Below are positions 12,189-20,693 of a DNA stretch of 64,000 bases, one piece after another. A program made the translations under genes and the position numbers. Each line of letters opens with the position of its first letter. The first letter of the stretch is position 1. Under the pieces are notes generated by a model. That model was not told the DNA's origin. It searched no databases and saw only the letters and a program-made list of their open reading frames with translations. Origin of the DNA: Rhodoglobus sp. GTDB taxonomy: Bacteria; Actinomycetota; Actinomycetes; Actinomycetales; Microbacteriaceae. The DNA is taken from contig JAODAQ010000013.1 of assembly GCA_025463515.1 (NCBI GenBank), positions 1 through 64,000 of the forward strand, given 5' to 3'.

Positions 12189-13201
12189 AGTTCGGCGGAG
12201 GCCGCATCCGTACCCGCGGCCGCGAGACGGATCCAGCTGCCCGCGCGCGCCGCCGTGAACCCCGGCAGGTCGATCGGCCCCTGGCCGTGCCAGTCGGTGA
12301 CGAGCCGAGCGACCTCGAGGGTCTGCGCGCGGCTGAGGGACACGTGGAACTCGCTCGCGACGACGAGCCGGATCAGCCGCTGCCGCAGAGCCGCGGGCTG
12401 CACCTCGAGCGAGCGCACCGGCAGCGAGATGCCGGCCTCCGAGTGCTCGGCGAGGTCCTCCGCGATCTCTTCCGCGAAGTGGTCGAGAGCCTCCGCGTCC
12501 TCGCGCAGCTGCTCCGCAGTGCGGGCAAGGGCTTCCGGGATACCCGGGCCGAGCTCCTGCTCGAGCACGGGCAGCGCGGTCCGCCGCACGCGCACGCGCG
12601 AGTACGCCCCGTCGTCGTTCTGCGGATCCAGCCACGGCTCGAGCCCCGCGTCGGCACAAGCCTGCACGGTGGTCGCGCGCCGGATGCCCAGCAGCGGCCG
12701 CACGTAGAGGCCGCTGACCGCCGCCATGCCCTGCAGGCTGGCCGCGCCGCTGCCGCGGGCGAGGCCGAGCAGCACCGTCTCGGCCTGGTCGTCGAGGGTG
12801 TGGCCGAGTAGCACGGCGACCGCGCCGAGCTCCGCGGCCACGGCGGCGAGCGCGGAGTAGCGGGCCGTGCGGGCGGCGGCCTCCGGGCCCCCCTCCGCGC
12901 CGACGGTGACGGCCTTCACCACGACCGGGTCGAGGCCGAGGTCGGCGGCCTGGCGGGCGGCTCGAGCTGCGGCATCCGCGGAGCCCGCCTGCAGCCCGTG
13001 GTCGACGATGACCGCACCCGCGCGGAGGCCGGCCCGGGGAGCCTCGAACGCTGCCGCCGCGGCGAGGGCGAGGGAGTCGGGGCCGCCGCTGAGGGCGACG
13101 AGGACGAGGCCCTTGGTTTCGACAAGCTCAACCAGCGATGACCGCACCGCGCGGCGCAGGTCGGCGACTGCCGGGGTGAGCCGTGGGCGATCGGAGGGCA
13201 T
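12176..13201 (-). CDS. tilS: tRNA(Ile)-lysidine synthetase
   Basis: [23 protein letters not shown]-loop; [19 protein letters not shown]. Confidence 0.93.
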   Translation of the reverse strand: MPSDRPRLTPAVADLRRAVRSSLVELVETKGLVLVALSGGPDSLALAAAAAFEAPRAGLRAGAVIVDHGLQAGSADAAARAARQAADLGLDPVVVKAVTVGAEGGPEAAARTARYSALAAVAAELGAVAVLLGHTLDDQAETVLLGLARGSGAASLQGMAAVSGLYVRPLLGIRRATTVQACADAGLEPWLDPQNDDGAYSRVRVRRTALPVLEQELGPGIPEALARTAEQLREDAEALDHFAEEIAEDLAEHSEAGISLPVRSLEVQPAALRQRLIRLVVASEFHVSLSRAQTLEVARLVTDWHGQGPIDLPGFTAARAGSWIRLAAAGTDAASAELVVE

Positions 13202-13249
13202 CCGCTAACGTTATCCGGAGTAACCCCGCAGACTTATAGGAGCAACATC

Positions 13250-13744
13250 ATGGCCGCCTACGACGTCATCGTCGAGATCCCCCAGGGGAGCCGCAACAAG
13301 TACGAGGTCGACCACGAGACCGGCCGGGTGTTCCTCGACCGCTACCTCTTCACGACCTTCGTCTACCCGACCGACTACGGCTTCTTCGAGAAGACCCTCG
13401 GCCTCGACGGCGACCCGGTCGACGCGCTCATCCTCCTGGACGCCCCCACCTTCCCGGGCGTCGGCATCTCGGTGCGCCCGGTCGCCGTGTTCAACATGAC
13501 GGACGACGGCGGCGGCGACGCCAAGGTGATCTGCGTGCAGGCGAAAGACCCGCGCTGGGCGCACATCCAGGACATCGGCGACATCCCTGAGTTCACGAAG
13601 AAGGAGATCGAGCACTTCTTCGAGCACTACAAAGACCTCGAGCCCGGCAAGTGGGTCAAGATCGACGGCTGGGGCGACGCGGCCGAGGCCGAGGCCGTCA
13701 TCCAGGCCGGTCTCGCGGCGTACGTGCCGCCGGCCGGGCACTGA
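13250..13744 (+). CDS. ppa: Inorganic pyrophosphatase
   Basis: [46 protein letters not shown]. Confidence 0.96.
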   Translation: MAAYDVIVEIPQGSRNKYEVDHETGRVFLDRYLFTTFVYPTDYGFFEKTLGLDGDPVDALILLDAPTFPGVGISVRPVAVFNMTDDGGGDAKVICVQAKDPRWAHIQDIGDIPEFTKKEIEHFFEHYKDLEPGKWVKIDGWGDAAEAEAVIQAGLAAYVPPAGH

Positions 13745-13751
13745 TCTCGGC

Positions 13752-13826
13752 CGGTTGAGTAGGCCGCCCGCGGCCTTATCGAAACCCGGTTTCGATACGC
13801 GCGCCAGAGCGCACTACTCAACCCGC
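13752..13826. repeat. Dispersed palindromic repeat, family 1, copy b (near-complete palindrome, possible bidirectional terminator)
   Basis: GGTTGAGTAG...TATCGAAACC / GGTTTCGATA...CTACTCAACC arms pair exactly; sits between convergent ppa and the NlpC/P60 gene. Confidence 0.88.
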
Positions 13827-13827
13827 A

Positions 13828-15045
13828 CTAGCCCGTCGGGCGCGCGCCGTAGTACATGAGGTCGGTGTACCGCAGGCTCGACACCTTCACGGGGACGCCC
13901 TCGTACTGCGCCTCGATCATCTGCCCACCGCCGATGTAGAGGGCGGTGTGGTACGTCGACGCTCCGCCGTCGTCGGAGTAGAACACGAGGTCGCCGCGCT
14001 GCAGCTGGCTCACCGGCACTAGCCTGCCGAGCCCTGCGAGGTAGTTGTACTGGCTCGTCGAGCCGTGCGCGCCGATGTAGACGCCGGCCGCTGCGTAGGC
14101 GGCCTTGGTGAGGCCCGAGCAGTCCCAGCTGTCGGGGCCGGAGCCGCCGTACTCGTAGGCGTCGCCGAGCTGGGCGCGCGCGTAGGAGATCGCGGTCTCG
14201 ACCGCGGACGAACTGGGCGGCGGCGGGTTCGTGGGCGGGTCGGGCGGCGAGCTCGGGCCGCCCGGGTCGCTCGGTCCGGTCGGCGGTGCCGTGGGCGGGT
14301 CCGGCGGGTCGGTGATCCCGATCAGGTACTCGCGCTCGACCTCGGCGGTGGTGCCCTTGAGCGCCGCGAGCTGGTCGTAGAGCTGGTCGGCCGCCGCCTG
14401 CTGCGCCGCGACCTGCGCGAGCATGTCGGTTGAGGCCTTGTTCGCCGCATCCAGGGCCTGCTGCGCGGATGCCGCGAGCTCCTTCCGCGCGGACTCCGCC
14501 TTGCCCGCCTGGTCGGAGAGCGCCGCGGCCACGTTCTTGTCGTGCTGCGCCCGCTCGTAGATCAGCGTGGACTGCTCGGTGAGCTTGGTCATCGTCCCGA
14601 GGGTGTCGAGCAGGTTGTCGGAGTCGTCGCTGAGCATCAGGCTGATGCCGAGATCCGATCCGCCGGCCCGCGCGAACTGCGCGACCAGCTGGCCCGCGCG
14701 ACGGGTCGATTCGCGGGCCTGCGCCGCGGCATCCCGAGCTTGGTCCTGAAGCCTGTCGGCCTTGCTGGATGCCGCGTCGAGAAGCTCGCGGGCGACGTTG
14801 TAGGCCTCGCCCTTGACCTGCGCTGCGCGGCCGAGCTCGGCGGCCTTGGACTCGAGGGTGACCAGGTAGCCCTGGATCTTGTCGACCTCCGCGGCCGTGG
14901 CGGCCTCGTTGGCGCGCGCGTTCTGCACGTCGTCCCAGGACGGGTAGTCGTCGGCGAACGCAGGGCTGGTGACGCCCAGCGCGAGCAGGAGGGTCGCGAA
15001 GACGACGACGGTGAGTGCCCTCGAGGGGCGGACGTGCGCGCGCAC
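13828..15045 (-). CDS. NlpC/P60 family cell-wall peptidase with coiled-coil N-terminus
   Basis: Signal peptide, long coiled coil, Pro-rich linker, then YGGSGPDSWDCSGLTKAAY...LQRGDLVFYSDD...HTALYIGGGQMIEA. Confidence 0.92.
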   Translation of the reverse strand: MRAHVRPSRALTVVVFATLLLALGVTSPAFADDYPSWDDVQNARANEAATAAEVDKIQGYLVTLESKAAELGRAAQVKGEAYNVARELLDAASSKADRLQDQARDAAAQARESTRRAGQLVAQFARAGGSDLGISLMLSDDSDNLLDTLGTMTKLTEQSTLIYERAQHDKNVAAALSDQAGKAESARKELAASAQQALDAANKASTDMLAQVAAQQAAADQLYDQLAALKGTTAEVEREYLIGITDPPDPPTAPPTGPSDPGGPSSPPDPPTNPPPPSSSAVETAISYARAQLGDAYEYGGSGPDSWDCSGLTKAAYAAAGVYIGAHGSTSQYNYLAGLGRLVPVSQLQRGDLVFYSDDGGASTYHTALYIGGGQMIEAQYEGVPVKVSSLRYTDLMYYGARPTG

Positions 15046-15069
15046 TACCGCCTCGAGCCCTCACCGCGG

Positions 15070-16314
15070 TCAGCCAAGCGTGATGCCCTGCCCTGACATG
15101 AAGGGGACGGGGTCGACGTTCGTGCCGTCAAGGATGACCTCGTAGTGGAGGTGGCAGCCGGTCGAGTCGCCGGTGCTGCCGACGTACGCGATGTTCGTGC
15201 CGACCCCGACGGACTGGCCGCTCGAGACCAGGATGCCGCCGTCGACGATGTGGCCGTAGCGGGTCACGACGCCGTCGCCGTGGTCGATCATGATCTCGTT
15301 GCCGTAGCCGCCGTTCCAGCCGTAGAGGGCGAAGATGACGGTGCCCGCGTGCGCGGCGTAGATGTTCGCGCCGCAGCCAGCGCCGAGGTCGGTGCCCTTG
15401 TGGAACTTGCTGCCGTAGTCGGCGCTCCACCCGAACACGGAGGTGATGTAGCCGCCGGCGGGCTTGGCCCACCCGGAGTCGCTGATCTGGCCGCCGTAGT
15501 TCACGTCGGCGTTGAACTTCTCCTGGATGCCGGCCTTGTAGTCGGCCTCGGTAGCGGCGCGCTTCTCCGTGAGGACACTGAGCTGCGCCTGCAGCTGCGC
15601 CTCGTGCTCCTGCTGGGCGGCGAGGGCTGCGCCCGCGGCATCCGCGGCAGTCTTCGCCTCATTGAAAGCCTTCTCGGAAGCGGCCTTCAGCACCTGCAGC
15701 TCGGCCTTGGCGACGTTGGCCTGGTCTGTGAGCGCCTGCGCCGTGTTCTTCGCGGTCAGTGCGCGATCGGTGATGGCCTTGGCCTGCTCGGAGATCTTGC
15801 TCGACATGCCGAGCCCGTAGAGGAGGTCGTCCGCATCACCGGAGTTGAGCAGCAGGTTGGTGGCCATGTCGCCCCCGCCGGCGCCGCCGCGCAGCATCTG
15901 GGCGGCCATCTGGCCGAAGCGCTGGTCGGAGACCGCGGCCTTCGCGCTGGCCTCATCTGCCTGCTGCTGCAGGGTGTCGGCCTTGGCGTTCGCGGCCTGG
16001 AACTTGTTGTCCGCCTCCTGCCAGATGGTCGCCTTCGCCTCGGCGTCCTTCTGGGTGCGGGCGGCCTCGGCCTGAAGACTGGAGATGAGGGCCTGGATCT
16101 GCTCTACCGCCGCGGCGGTCGCTGCCTCGTCGTTGCGGGCGGCGGCAACGTCGTCCCACGAGGGGTAGTCGGCAGCCGACGCGGAAGCGGACGCGAGAGT
16201 CGTGCCCGCCACGCCCATGCCGATGGCGACGACGAGCGCCACCGCGCGCATGCGCAGCTTCGAAACCGCCGCCCCCCGGCGGCCGGCGTTTCCGCCAGCG
16301 TGAATCGTACCCAT
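15070..16314 (-). CDS. M23 family metallopeptidase (murein hydrolase, coiled-coil N-terminus)
   Basis: FHKGTDLGAGCGANIYAAHAGTVIFA...GNEIMIDHGDGVVTRYGH...GDSTGCHLHYEV LytM/M23 motifs. Confidence 0.93.
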   Translation of the reverse strand: MGTIHAGGNAGRRGAAVSKLRMRAVALVVAIGMGVAGTTLASASASAADYPSWDDVAAARNDEAATAAAVEQIQALISSLQAEAARTQKDAEAKATIWQEADNKFQAANAKADTLQQQADEASAKAAVSDQRFGQMAAQMLRGGAGGGDMATNLLLNSGDADDLLYGLGMSSKISEQAKAITDRALTAKNTAQALTDQANVAKAELQVLKAASEKAFNEAKTAADAAGAALAAQQEHEAQLQAQLSVLTEKRAATEADYKAGIQEKFNADVNYGGQISDSGWAKPAGGYITSVFGWSADYGSKFHKGTDLGAGCGANIYAAHAGTVIFALYGWNGGYGNEIMIDHGDGVVTRYGHIVDGGILVSSGQSVGVGTNIAYVGSTGDSTGCHLHYEVILDGTNVDPVPFMSGQGITLG

Positions 16315-16351
16315 TGCTCCCCGAATCGTGTCCGCCCGCGTGAAATCACGT

Positions 16352-16378
16352 TGGTAACACTGTTAACATTGCTAACAG
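16352..16378. promoter_or_regulatory. Three tandem 9-bp direct repeats (TGnTAACAn) upstream of the M23 peptidase gene
   Basis: TGGTAACAC-TGTTAACAT-TGCTAACAG, contiguous, about 40-65 bp upstream of the start codon at 16314. Confidence 0.6.
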
Positions 16379-16553
16379 TAGCAACGCGCTGCGGGATTGC
16401 CCAGCAAAACCCTCAATTGCAGCTTGAAACTACCTCCGGGTGGGCCGGATGCCTCGGACATCCGCGCACTTTCGCGGATTGCCCGCGCGTTTGGCATTTG
16501 CCGCCGCCCCCCTTATGCTTGACCCTCGGTAGCCAAGAAGTCCTGGACCTCGA

Positions 16554-16626
16554 GGCCCCATCGTTTAGTGGCCTAGGACACCGCCCTTTCACGGCGGCAG
16601 CACGGGTTCGAATCCCGTTGGGGTCA
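16554..16626 (+). tRNA. tRNA-Glu (anticodon TTC)
   Basis: gccccatcgtttagtggcctaggacaccgccctTTCacggcggcagcacgggttcgaatcccgttggggtca; cloverleaf consistent. Confidence 0.95.
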
Positions 16627-16661
16627 CGCAGAACTACCAAGTAGCACAATTGAAATAGCTA

Positions 16662-16735
16662 GGCCCTGTAGCGCAGTTGGTTAGCGCGCCGCCCTGTCAC
16701 GGCGGAGGTCGCCGGTTCAAGTCCGGTCAGGGTCG
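16662..16735 (+). tRNA. tRNA-Asp (anticodon GTC)
   Basis: ggccctgtagcgcagttggttagcgcgccgccctGTCacggcggaggtcgccggttcaagtccggtcagggtcg. Confidence 0.95.
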
Positions 16736-16773
16736 CAAAAGTTCGACTTCTCTCGAGCGGTCGCGCTTGGAAC

Positions 16774-16849
16774 GGCTCTGTAGCTCAGTTGGTAGAGCGC
16801 ACGACTGAAAATCGTGAGGTCACGGGATCGACGCCCGTCGGAGCCACCA
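16774..16849 (+). tRNA. tRNA-Phe (anticodon GAA), CCA encoded; integration target
   Basis: ggctctgtagctcagttggtagagcgcacgactGAAaatcgtgaggtcacgggatcgacgcccgtcggagccacca. Confidence 0.95.
16804..16849. repeat. att repeat copy 1 (left end, inside tRNA-Phe)
   Basis: actgaaaatcgtgaggtcacgggatcgacgcccgtcggagccacca, repeated at 21951-21993 (43/43 over the shared core) and 25441-25486 (45/46). Confidence 0.92.
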
Positions 16850-17830
16850 CTAAATATCCAGGTCAGAGCCCGTTTTTGCGGCTTCCTCACCCCCTCCCGA
16901 TTGACCTCTCGATTTCGGGCGATAGAAGTCACTCAGGGCGACCGCGCCGCGCTTGGCGGCATCGTTGCGAGTATTGGCGTAGAGCTGCGTGACGGCGAGT
17001 GACGATTGCCCCAGGATCGCCTGCACGTCGGGAGCCGAGAGCCCGGCGCGGAAGAGCATGACCGCCGCTGTGTGCCGCAGGTCGTGCCAGTGCAGCTGTT
17101 CTTCGTCGGGTGGGAATCGCTTGATCGATTCGCGAATGGTGAACCAATCGAGCGCGCGGCTGAGGTTCTTCGAGTTGATCGTGCCGCCACGAGGGCCGGG
17201 AAATAGCCAGCTAAAGGGCTCCTTGCCGTCCTCTGCCTCGCGGACGATGGGCGCGAACGGAGCGGCCAGCGGGACGGCGCGAACGCGGCGACCCTTCGTC
17301 GGCCCGATCAGAAGTTGCCCGGTCAAGCCCGGCGAGGCTGTGCGGCTGATGTTGATCGTGTTCGTCGCCCAGTCGATGTCGGCGGGACGGAGTGCGGCTA
17401 TCTCGCCTAGGCGGCAGCCTGTGTAGAGCATGGCGAGCACGAAACGGCGATAGGGGCCGCTCTGCGGCAGCGCCTCGAGCAGCACGTCGATCTGCTCGAG
17501 GTTCAGCGCCCGCGACGTGGGGTCGCTGTCTTGTGTGCGGGGACGCTCGACACCCACGCATGGATTCGTCGGGATGATCCCGCCCTTGATCGCCGTGCGG
17601 CAGATCCGCGACAGCAGACTGAGCGCATCGACGCGCGTGGAGTACGCGCCCGACCAGGACGCGACCGCCAGCTCGACCTCGAGCGTGCTGATCTGCTCAA
17701 TCTCGCGTGCGCCGAACGTCGGCCCCACCCGCTTGCCCCAGGCATAGGTGTAGGCGCGGCCCGTGCCCGGTGAGATGTTGCTGAGGATGAGGGGACGGTA
17801 GCGGTCGTACAGCTCCCCCACCGTCGTCAC
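16850..17830 (-). CDS. Tyrosine recombinase/integrase
   Basis: TGCRLGEIAAL (Arg box), HWHDLRHTAAVMLFRAG (HxxR box), LGQSSLAVTQLYAN (Tyr); stop codon abuts the tRNA-Phe att repeat. Confidence 0.95.
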   Translation of the reverse strand: MTTVGELYDRYRPLILSNISPGTGRAYTYAWGKRVGPTFGAREIEQISTLEVELAVASWSGAYSTRVDALSLLSRICRTAIKGGIIPTNPCVGVERPRTQDSDPTSRALNLEQIDVLLEALPQSGPYRRFVLAMLYTGCRLGEIAALRPADIDWATNTINISRTASPGLTGQLLIGPTKGRRVRAVPLAAPFAPIVREAEDGKEPFSWLFPGPRGGTINSKNLSRALDWFTIRESIKRFPPDEEQLHWHDLRHTAAVMLFRAGLSAPDVQAILGQSSLAVTQLYANTRNDAAKRGAVALSDFYRPKSRGQSGGGEEAAKTGSDLDI

Positions 17831-17849
17831 TCGTCCTCATTTCTGTTCA

Positions 17850-17899
17850 CGTTCGCGAACATGTACAAAATGTAGCACGCTTGTTCGCGTTCGCGAACG
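17850..17899. promoter_or_regulatory. Duplicated palindromic operator between int and the HTH gene
   Basis: GTTCGCGAAC at 17851-17860 and 17889-17898 in the divergent int/HTH promoter region, centres 38 bp apart. Confidence 0.65.
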
Positions 17900-17936
17900 T
17901 GTCGCGTGAGTCGTTAGTCGCGGCTACTCTTGCGGC

Positions 17937-18344
17937 ATGGCGGACAAAGTGGAACCCGAGGACGACGCCCTTGAGTTGGCGGTCGACGGATTGCAGTGGC
18001 GCGACGTTGGGATTCGTCTTCGAGAGCTCTCCGAACAGCTCCGAGCTGTGGCCGATTACATCGACGACAAGAAGCTCGAAGAAGTGGGCCGACAGGCCTA
18101 CGAGCACGGACACGATGAAGTGATCGCGGAATACGACGCTGAAGCCGACCGCAGGTTTCGGCGGACCTTGAGCGGACTTGGTACCTATCGTCGCAACTAC
18201 CACCGCTGGGAGCGCGTGATCGCAGAGTTCGCCCTCACGAGGATGAACTACACACAGCGCGACACGGCACAACTTCTTGGCGTAGGTCTCAGCACCATTA
18301 ACCGTTGGGCCCAGAACCCGTTGCCGCTCGAGGACGAGCACTAG
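17937..18344 (+). CDS. HTH-containing putative regulator of the element
   Basis: C-terminal NYTQRDTAQLLGVGLSTINRWAQNP helix-turn-helix; divergent from int. Confidence 0.65.
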   Translation: MADKVEPEDDALELAVDGLQWRDVGIRLRELSEQLRAVADYIDDKKLEEVGRQAYEHGHDEVIAEYDAEADRRFRRTLSGLGTYRRNYHRWERVIAEFALTRMNYTQRDTAQLLGVGLSTINRWAQNPLPLEDEH

Positions 18345-18354
18345 GAATTCCAGC

Positions 18355-18765
18355 ATGAGCATCCTTCTCGAGATCATCGGCGGCTTCTTGATGTTCTTGA
18401 TGCCCGACCTCGCTCCCAAAGGCAGACGCACCGATCGGCGGCTCATCGCCGAGGACAAGGTGAGGTGCGGCATCCGCGCTTTCGATAGTCGCGTGCAGAA
18501 CATCGGGACCGAGTGGAGCACCGGCGTGTGCAAGATCAGCCCTGGTCATCTGAGGTTCGTCCCCAGCATGGGAATCGTGGGCGACCGAGAGATCGACGTG
18601 CTCGGCCTGAGACTTATGGAGGGCGGCCCGTACGAGCGGGTCGTCGTGCCGTGGGGCGAGTCGACTGACCTCGTGATCACTACCGGAACTGGCGAACTCT
18701 ATTGGGTGGTTCCCGAGCACATCGCCGACGAGGTCATCGCGCGTCTTGCACCACTAACGGTCTGA
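18355..18765 (+). CDS. Hypothetical protein with N-terminal hydrophobic segment
   Basis: MSILLEIIGGFLMFLMPDL...; directly downstream of the HTH gene. Confidence 0.6.
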   Translation: MSILLEIIGGFLMFLMPDLAPKGRRTDRRLIAEDKVRCGIRAFDSRVQNIGTEWSTGVCKISPGHLRFVPSMGIVGDREIDVLGLRLMEGGPYERVVVPWGESTDLVITTGTGELYWVVPEHIADEVIARLAPLTV

Positions 18766-18799
18766 TGAGGCGGGGGCTCCCGAAATTTCCCCTACTAGA

Positions 18800-19279
18800 T
18801 CAAGGGCGCGGCTGCGCCGCTTCTAATTCGGCCCAATGCTGGCTAAGACGGAATAGCGCATCACGCACGAGGGTCTGGGCTTCGTGGGGAGACAGCCGCG
18901 GGAAGCGGAGCACGGCTTCCAGGCTGGTCATTGCTTCATCGAGGTGCGTGTGCACACCCAGCGGCAACTCCGTGTGGTTCAACCATCGGTGGAAATGAAC
19001 GATCTCGTGAGCGAGCGCAGTTTGCATCGATAGCGCACTGTTCGGGTCTGCCATGCCTAACCCCGGATAGACGTCACTTCCGATGACCACGATTCCATAG
19101 TCGTGCCCGGTGCCGTCGTCCTCAATAACGAACCGAGTATGTCCGTCCGGTTCCGGACGATACGGCACCTGGTCATCCAAGCCGACAAGCGTGCCGACCG
19201 CTCGCCGAATGTCTCCTTCGTCGAGGGGTGCGCTGGACCTCCCCGCAAGCAGGGACCGCGTGTCCCGTGTGGAGGTCAT
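18800..19279 (-). CDS. Putative HExxH zinc metallopeptidase-like protein
   Basis: ALAHEIVHFHRWLNH with downstream acidic helix HLDEAMTSLEAVLRF (possible third ligand); ATGA overlap with the upstream gene. Confidence 0.65.
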   Translation of the reverse strand: MTSTRDTRSLLAGRSSAPLDEGDIRRAVGTLVGLDDQVPYRPEPDGHTRFVIEDDGTGHDYGIVVIGSDVYPGLGMADPNSALSMQTALAHEIVHFHRWLNHTELPLGVHTHLDEAMTSLEAVLRFPRLSPHEAQTLVRDALFRLSQHWAELEAAQPRP

Positions 19280-20511
19280 TGCTCTACACGCGCGCGCAGC
19301 GCACGGGTGGCTTGGGAGCGACTACCGCCGGTATTGACGATGGTTAGCTTCCCGGTATCAGGATTGGGCTTCGTGATGCCGAGGTCCACCCACAGCGGGT
19401 TGTCCCGGTCCATGTAGTCGCCGGACCAGGTTCCTTGCTTGTAAACATTCACCGGCGCGAGTTTGGCGAGGCGCTCTTTCCATAGTCGCTTTCCCGCAAC
19501 CGAACCCGTTTTGGTGAGATCATTCGAATAATCTCGCAGAAGACCGGCGTACGCCAGCATCATCACACCCGACGAAGCAAGTGAACTGTCCCTCTGCGAA
19601 TGAGGAGTGCTCGTACGAAGTTCGGGCCGAACATCGGTCAGCAGCCCAAGAAAATCTGCTGCGATCGAAGCGAGACCGTCGAGCTCAGTTTCTTCGACTT
19701 CGTCAGTCCCGGCGAAAATCCTCATCATTTCGCGGAGGGTTGAGAGTGTCATGAAATGGGGGGCGCTCTTCGAGACGCGATCAGTAACCCGATTGACCCC
19801 AGAGTCCAAGTTTGGAGATCGATCCAGAACTCGTTTTGCGAGGGTGGACAGATCATCTTGGGTGGTCAGGTCGTACGCCTTAGACAGTGCTGTCGGCTTA
19901 GGACGCTGATTCTTGTCGAAGAAATAGTTTCCCTCGTCTTCTCTGTCTAGAAAATAGAGCTCGACCTTGAACTGCCGATCGAGTGAGAATTTAGGGAAGC
20001 TGCTCGGATGCTCCCGGTAGGACCGCACTGCCTTAACTATCGCTTGGTGGCGGTGGTGGGAATCGGGGAGATGAACCTTGCCGCTAAACAGAGAGATCTC
20101 GGCGCTGTCATCGTCCCAGTAGGCCTCGAATTCCCTCGGACGGAGGTTCCAGACGAGCGGATTAAGAAACAGCCGCTCTCCGTAAAGCAGCTTCTCTACT
20201 ATCCGATCCGCATTCGCCGCATCGAAGACGTAGCGCGAATCTGGGTACCCGTCGCCTACTGAGAGTTCACGAGGCGTCGCCGCGTCAGCCGACGGGACTA
20301 TGCCGCGCTGGACCGACTGGTCCGTCCAAATCAAGTTGGATTCAGCAGCATCAGCGATTTCTTCGATCGTGAGAGTGATAGTGGCGAACGCCTCATCCGC
20401 AACTCCTGTCCACTGGACGTCGGGTAGCGTCAGCCGACCTTTGCGAGGCGAGCCTCCCGCTGTACGCTTCGGCTCGGTCAGAAAGCCTTCGATCTCAGGT
20501 TGCATGACCAC
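19276..20511 (-). CDS. DndB/DGQHR-like domain protein
   Basis: KVHLPDSHHRHQAIVKAV resembles a degenerate DGQHR/ParB-like motif; YFFDKNQRPKPTALSKAYDL resembles the DndB 'N..aKp.s' motif; family call from memory of motifs. Confidence 0.55.
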   Translation of the reverse strand: MVMQPEIEGFLTEPKRTAGGSPRKGRLTLPDVQWTGVADEAFATITLTIEEIADAAESNLIWTDQSVQRGIVPSADAATPRELSVGDGYPDSRYVFDAANADRIVEKLLYGERLFLNPLVWNLRPREFEAYWDDDSAEISLFSGKVHLPDSHHRHQAIVKAVRSYREHPSSFPKFSLDRQFKVELYFLDREDEGNYFFDKNQRPKPTALSKAYDLTTQDDLSTLAKRVLDRSPNLDSGVNRVTDRVSKSAPHFMTLSTLREMMRIFAGTDEVEETELDGLASIAADFLGLLTDVRPELRTSTPHSQRDSSLASSGVMMLAYAGLLRDYSNDLTKTGSVAGKRLWKERLAKLAPVNVYKQGTWSGDYMDRDNPLWVDLGITKPNPDTGKLTIVNTGGSRSQATRALRARVEQ

Positions 20512-20601
20512 ACGTTACGGCCTTCCAGTCGACTCCGCCGTTCGCCTCAACAAGACCAGCCCGGGCATCGCACCGCCGCCGCCAGCATCACCCCTCCGCT
20601 A

Positions 20602-20649
20602 CGGGCGTCAACCCTGCTACGCATCCACGGACTACGGGGTTGACGCCCG
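20602..20649. repeat. 13-bp inverted repeat with 22-nt loop between rep/microprotein and the DndB-like gene
   Basis: cGGGCGTCAACCC (20602-20614) and GGGTTGACGCCCg (20637-20649) are exact reverse complements. Confidence 0.7.
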
Positions 20650-20693
20650 CCTCTCCCGGGGCGGTGCCTCTGGCTATCGGTGCGATGCCCTCC

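Noticed and set aside
17847-18533. 228-aa minus-strand ORF opposite the HTH gene
   Set aside because: Conflicts with the plus-strand ORF carrying a good HTH and spans the palindromic int promoter; no recognisable motif.
19276-20511. Full Dnd phosphorothioation or Dpd system
   Set aside because: Only a DndB/DGQHR-like protein is present; no cysteine desulfurase, DndC, DndD, DndE or Dpd homologue is visible in the window.
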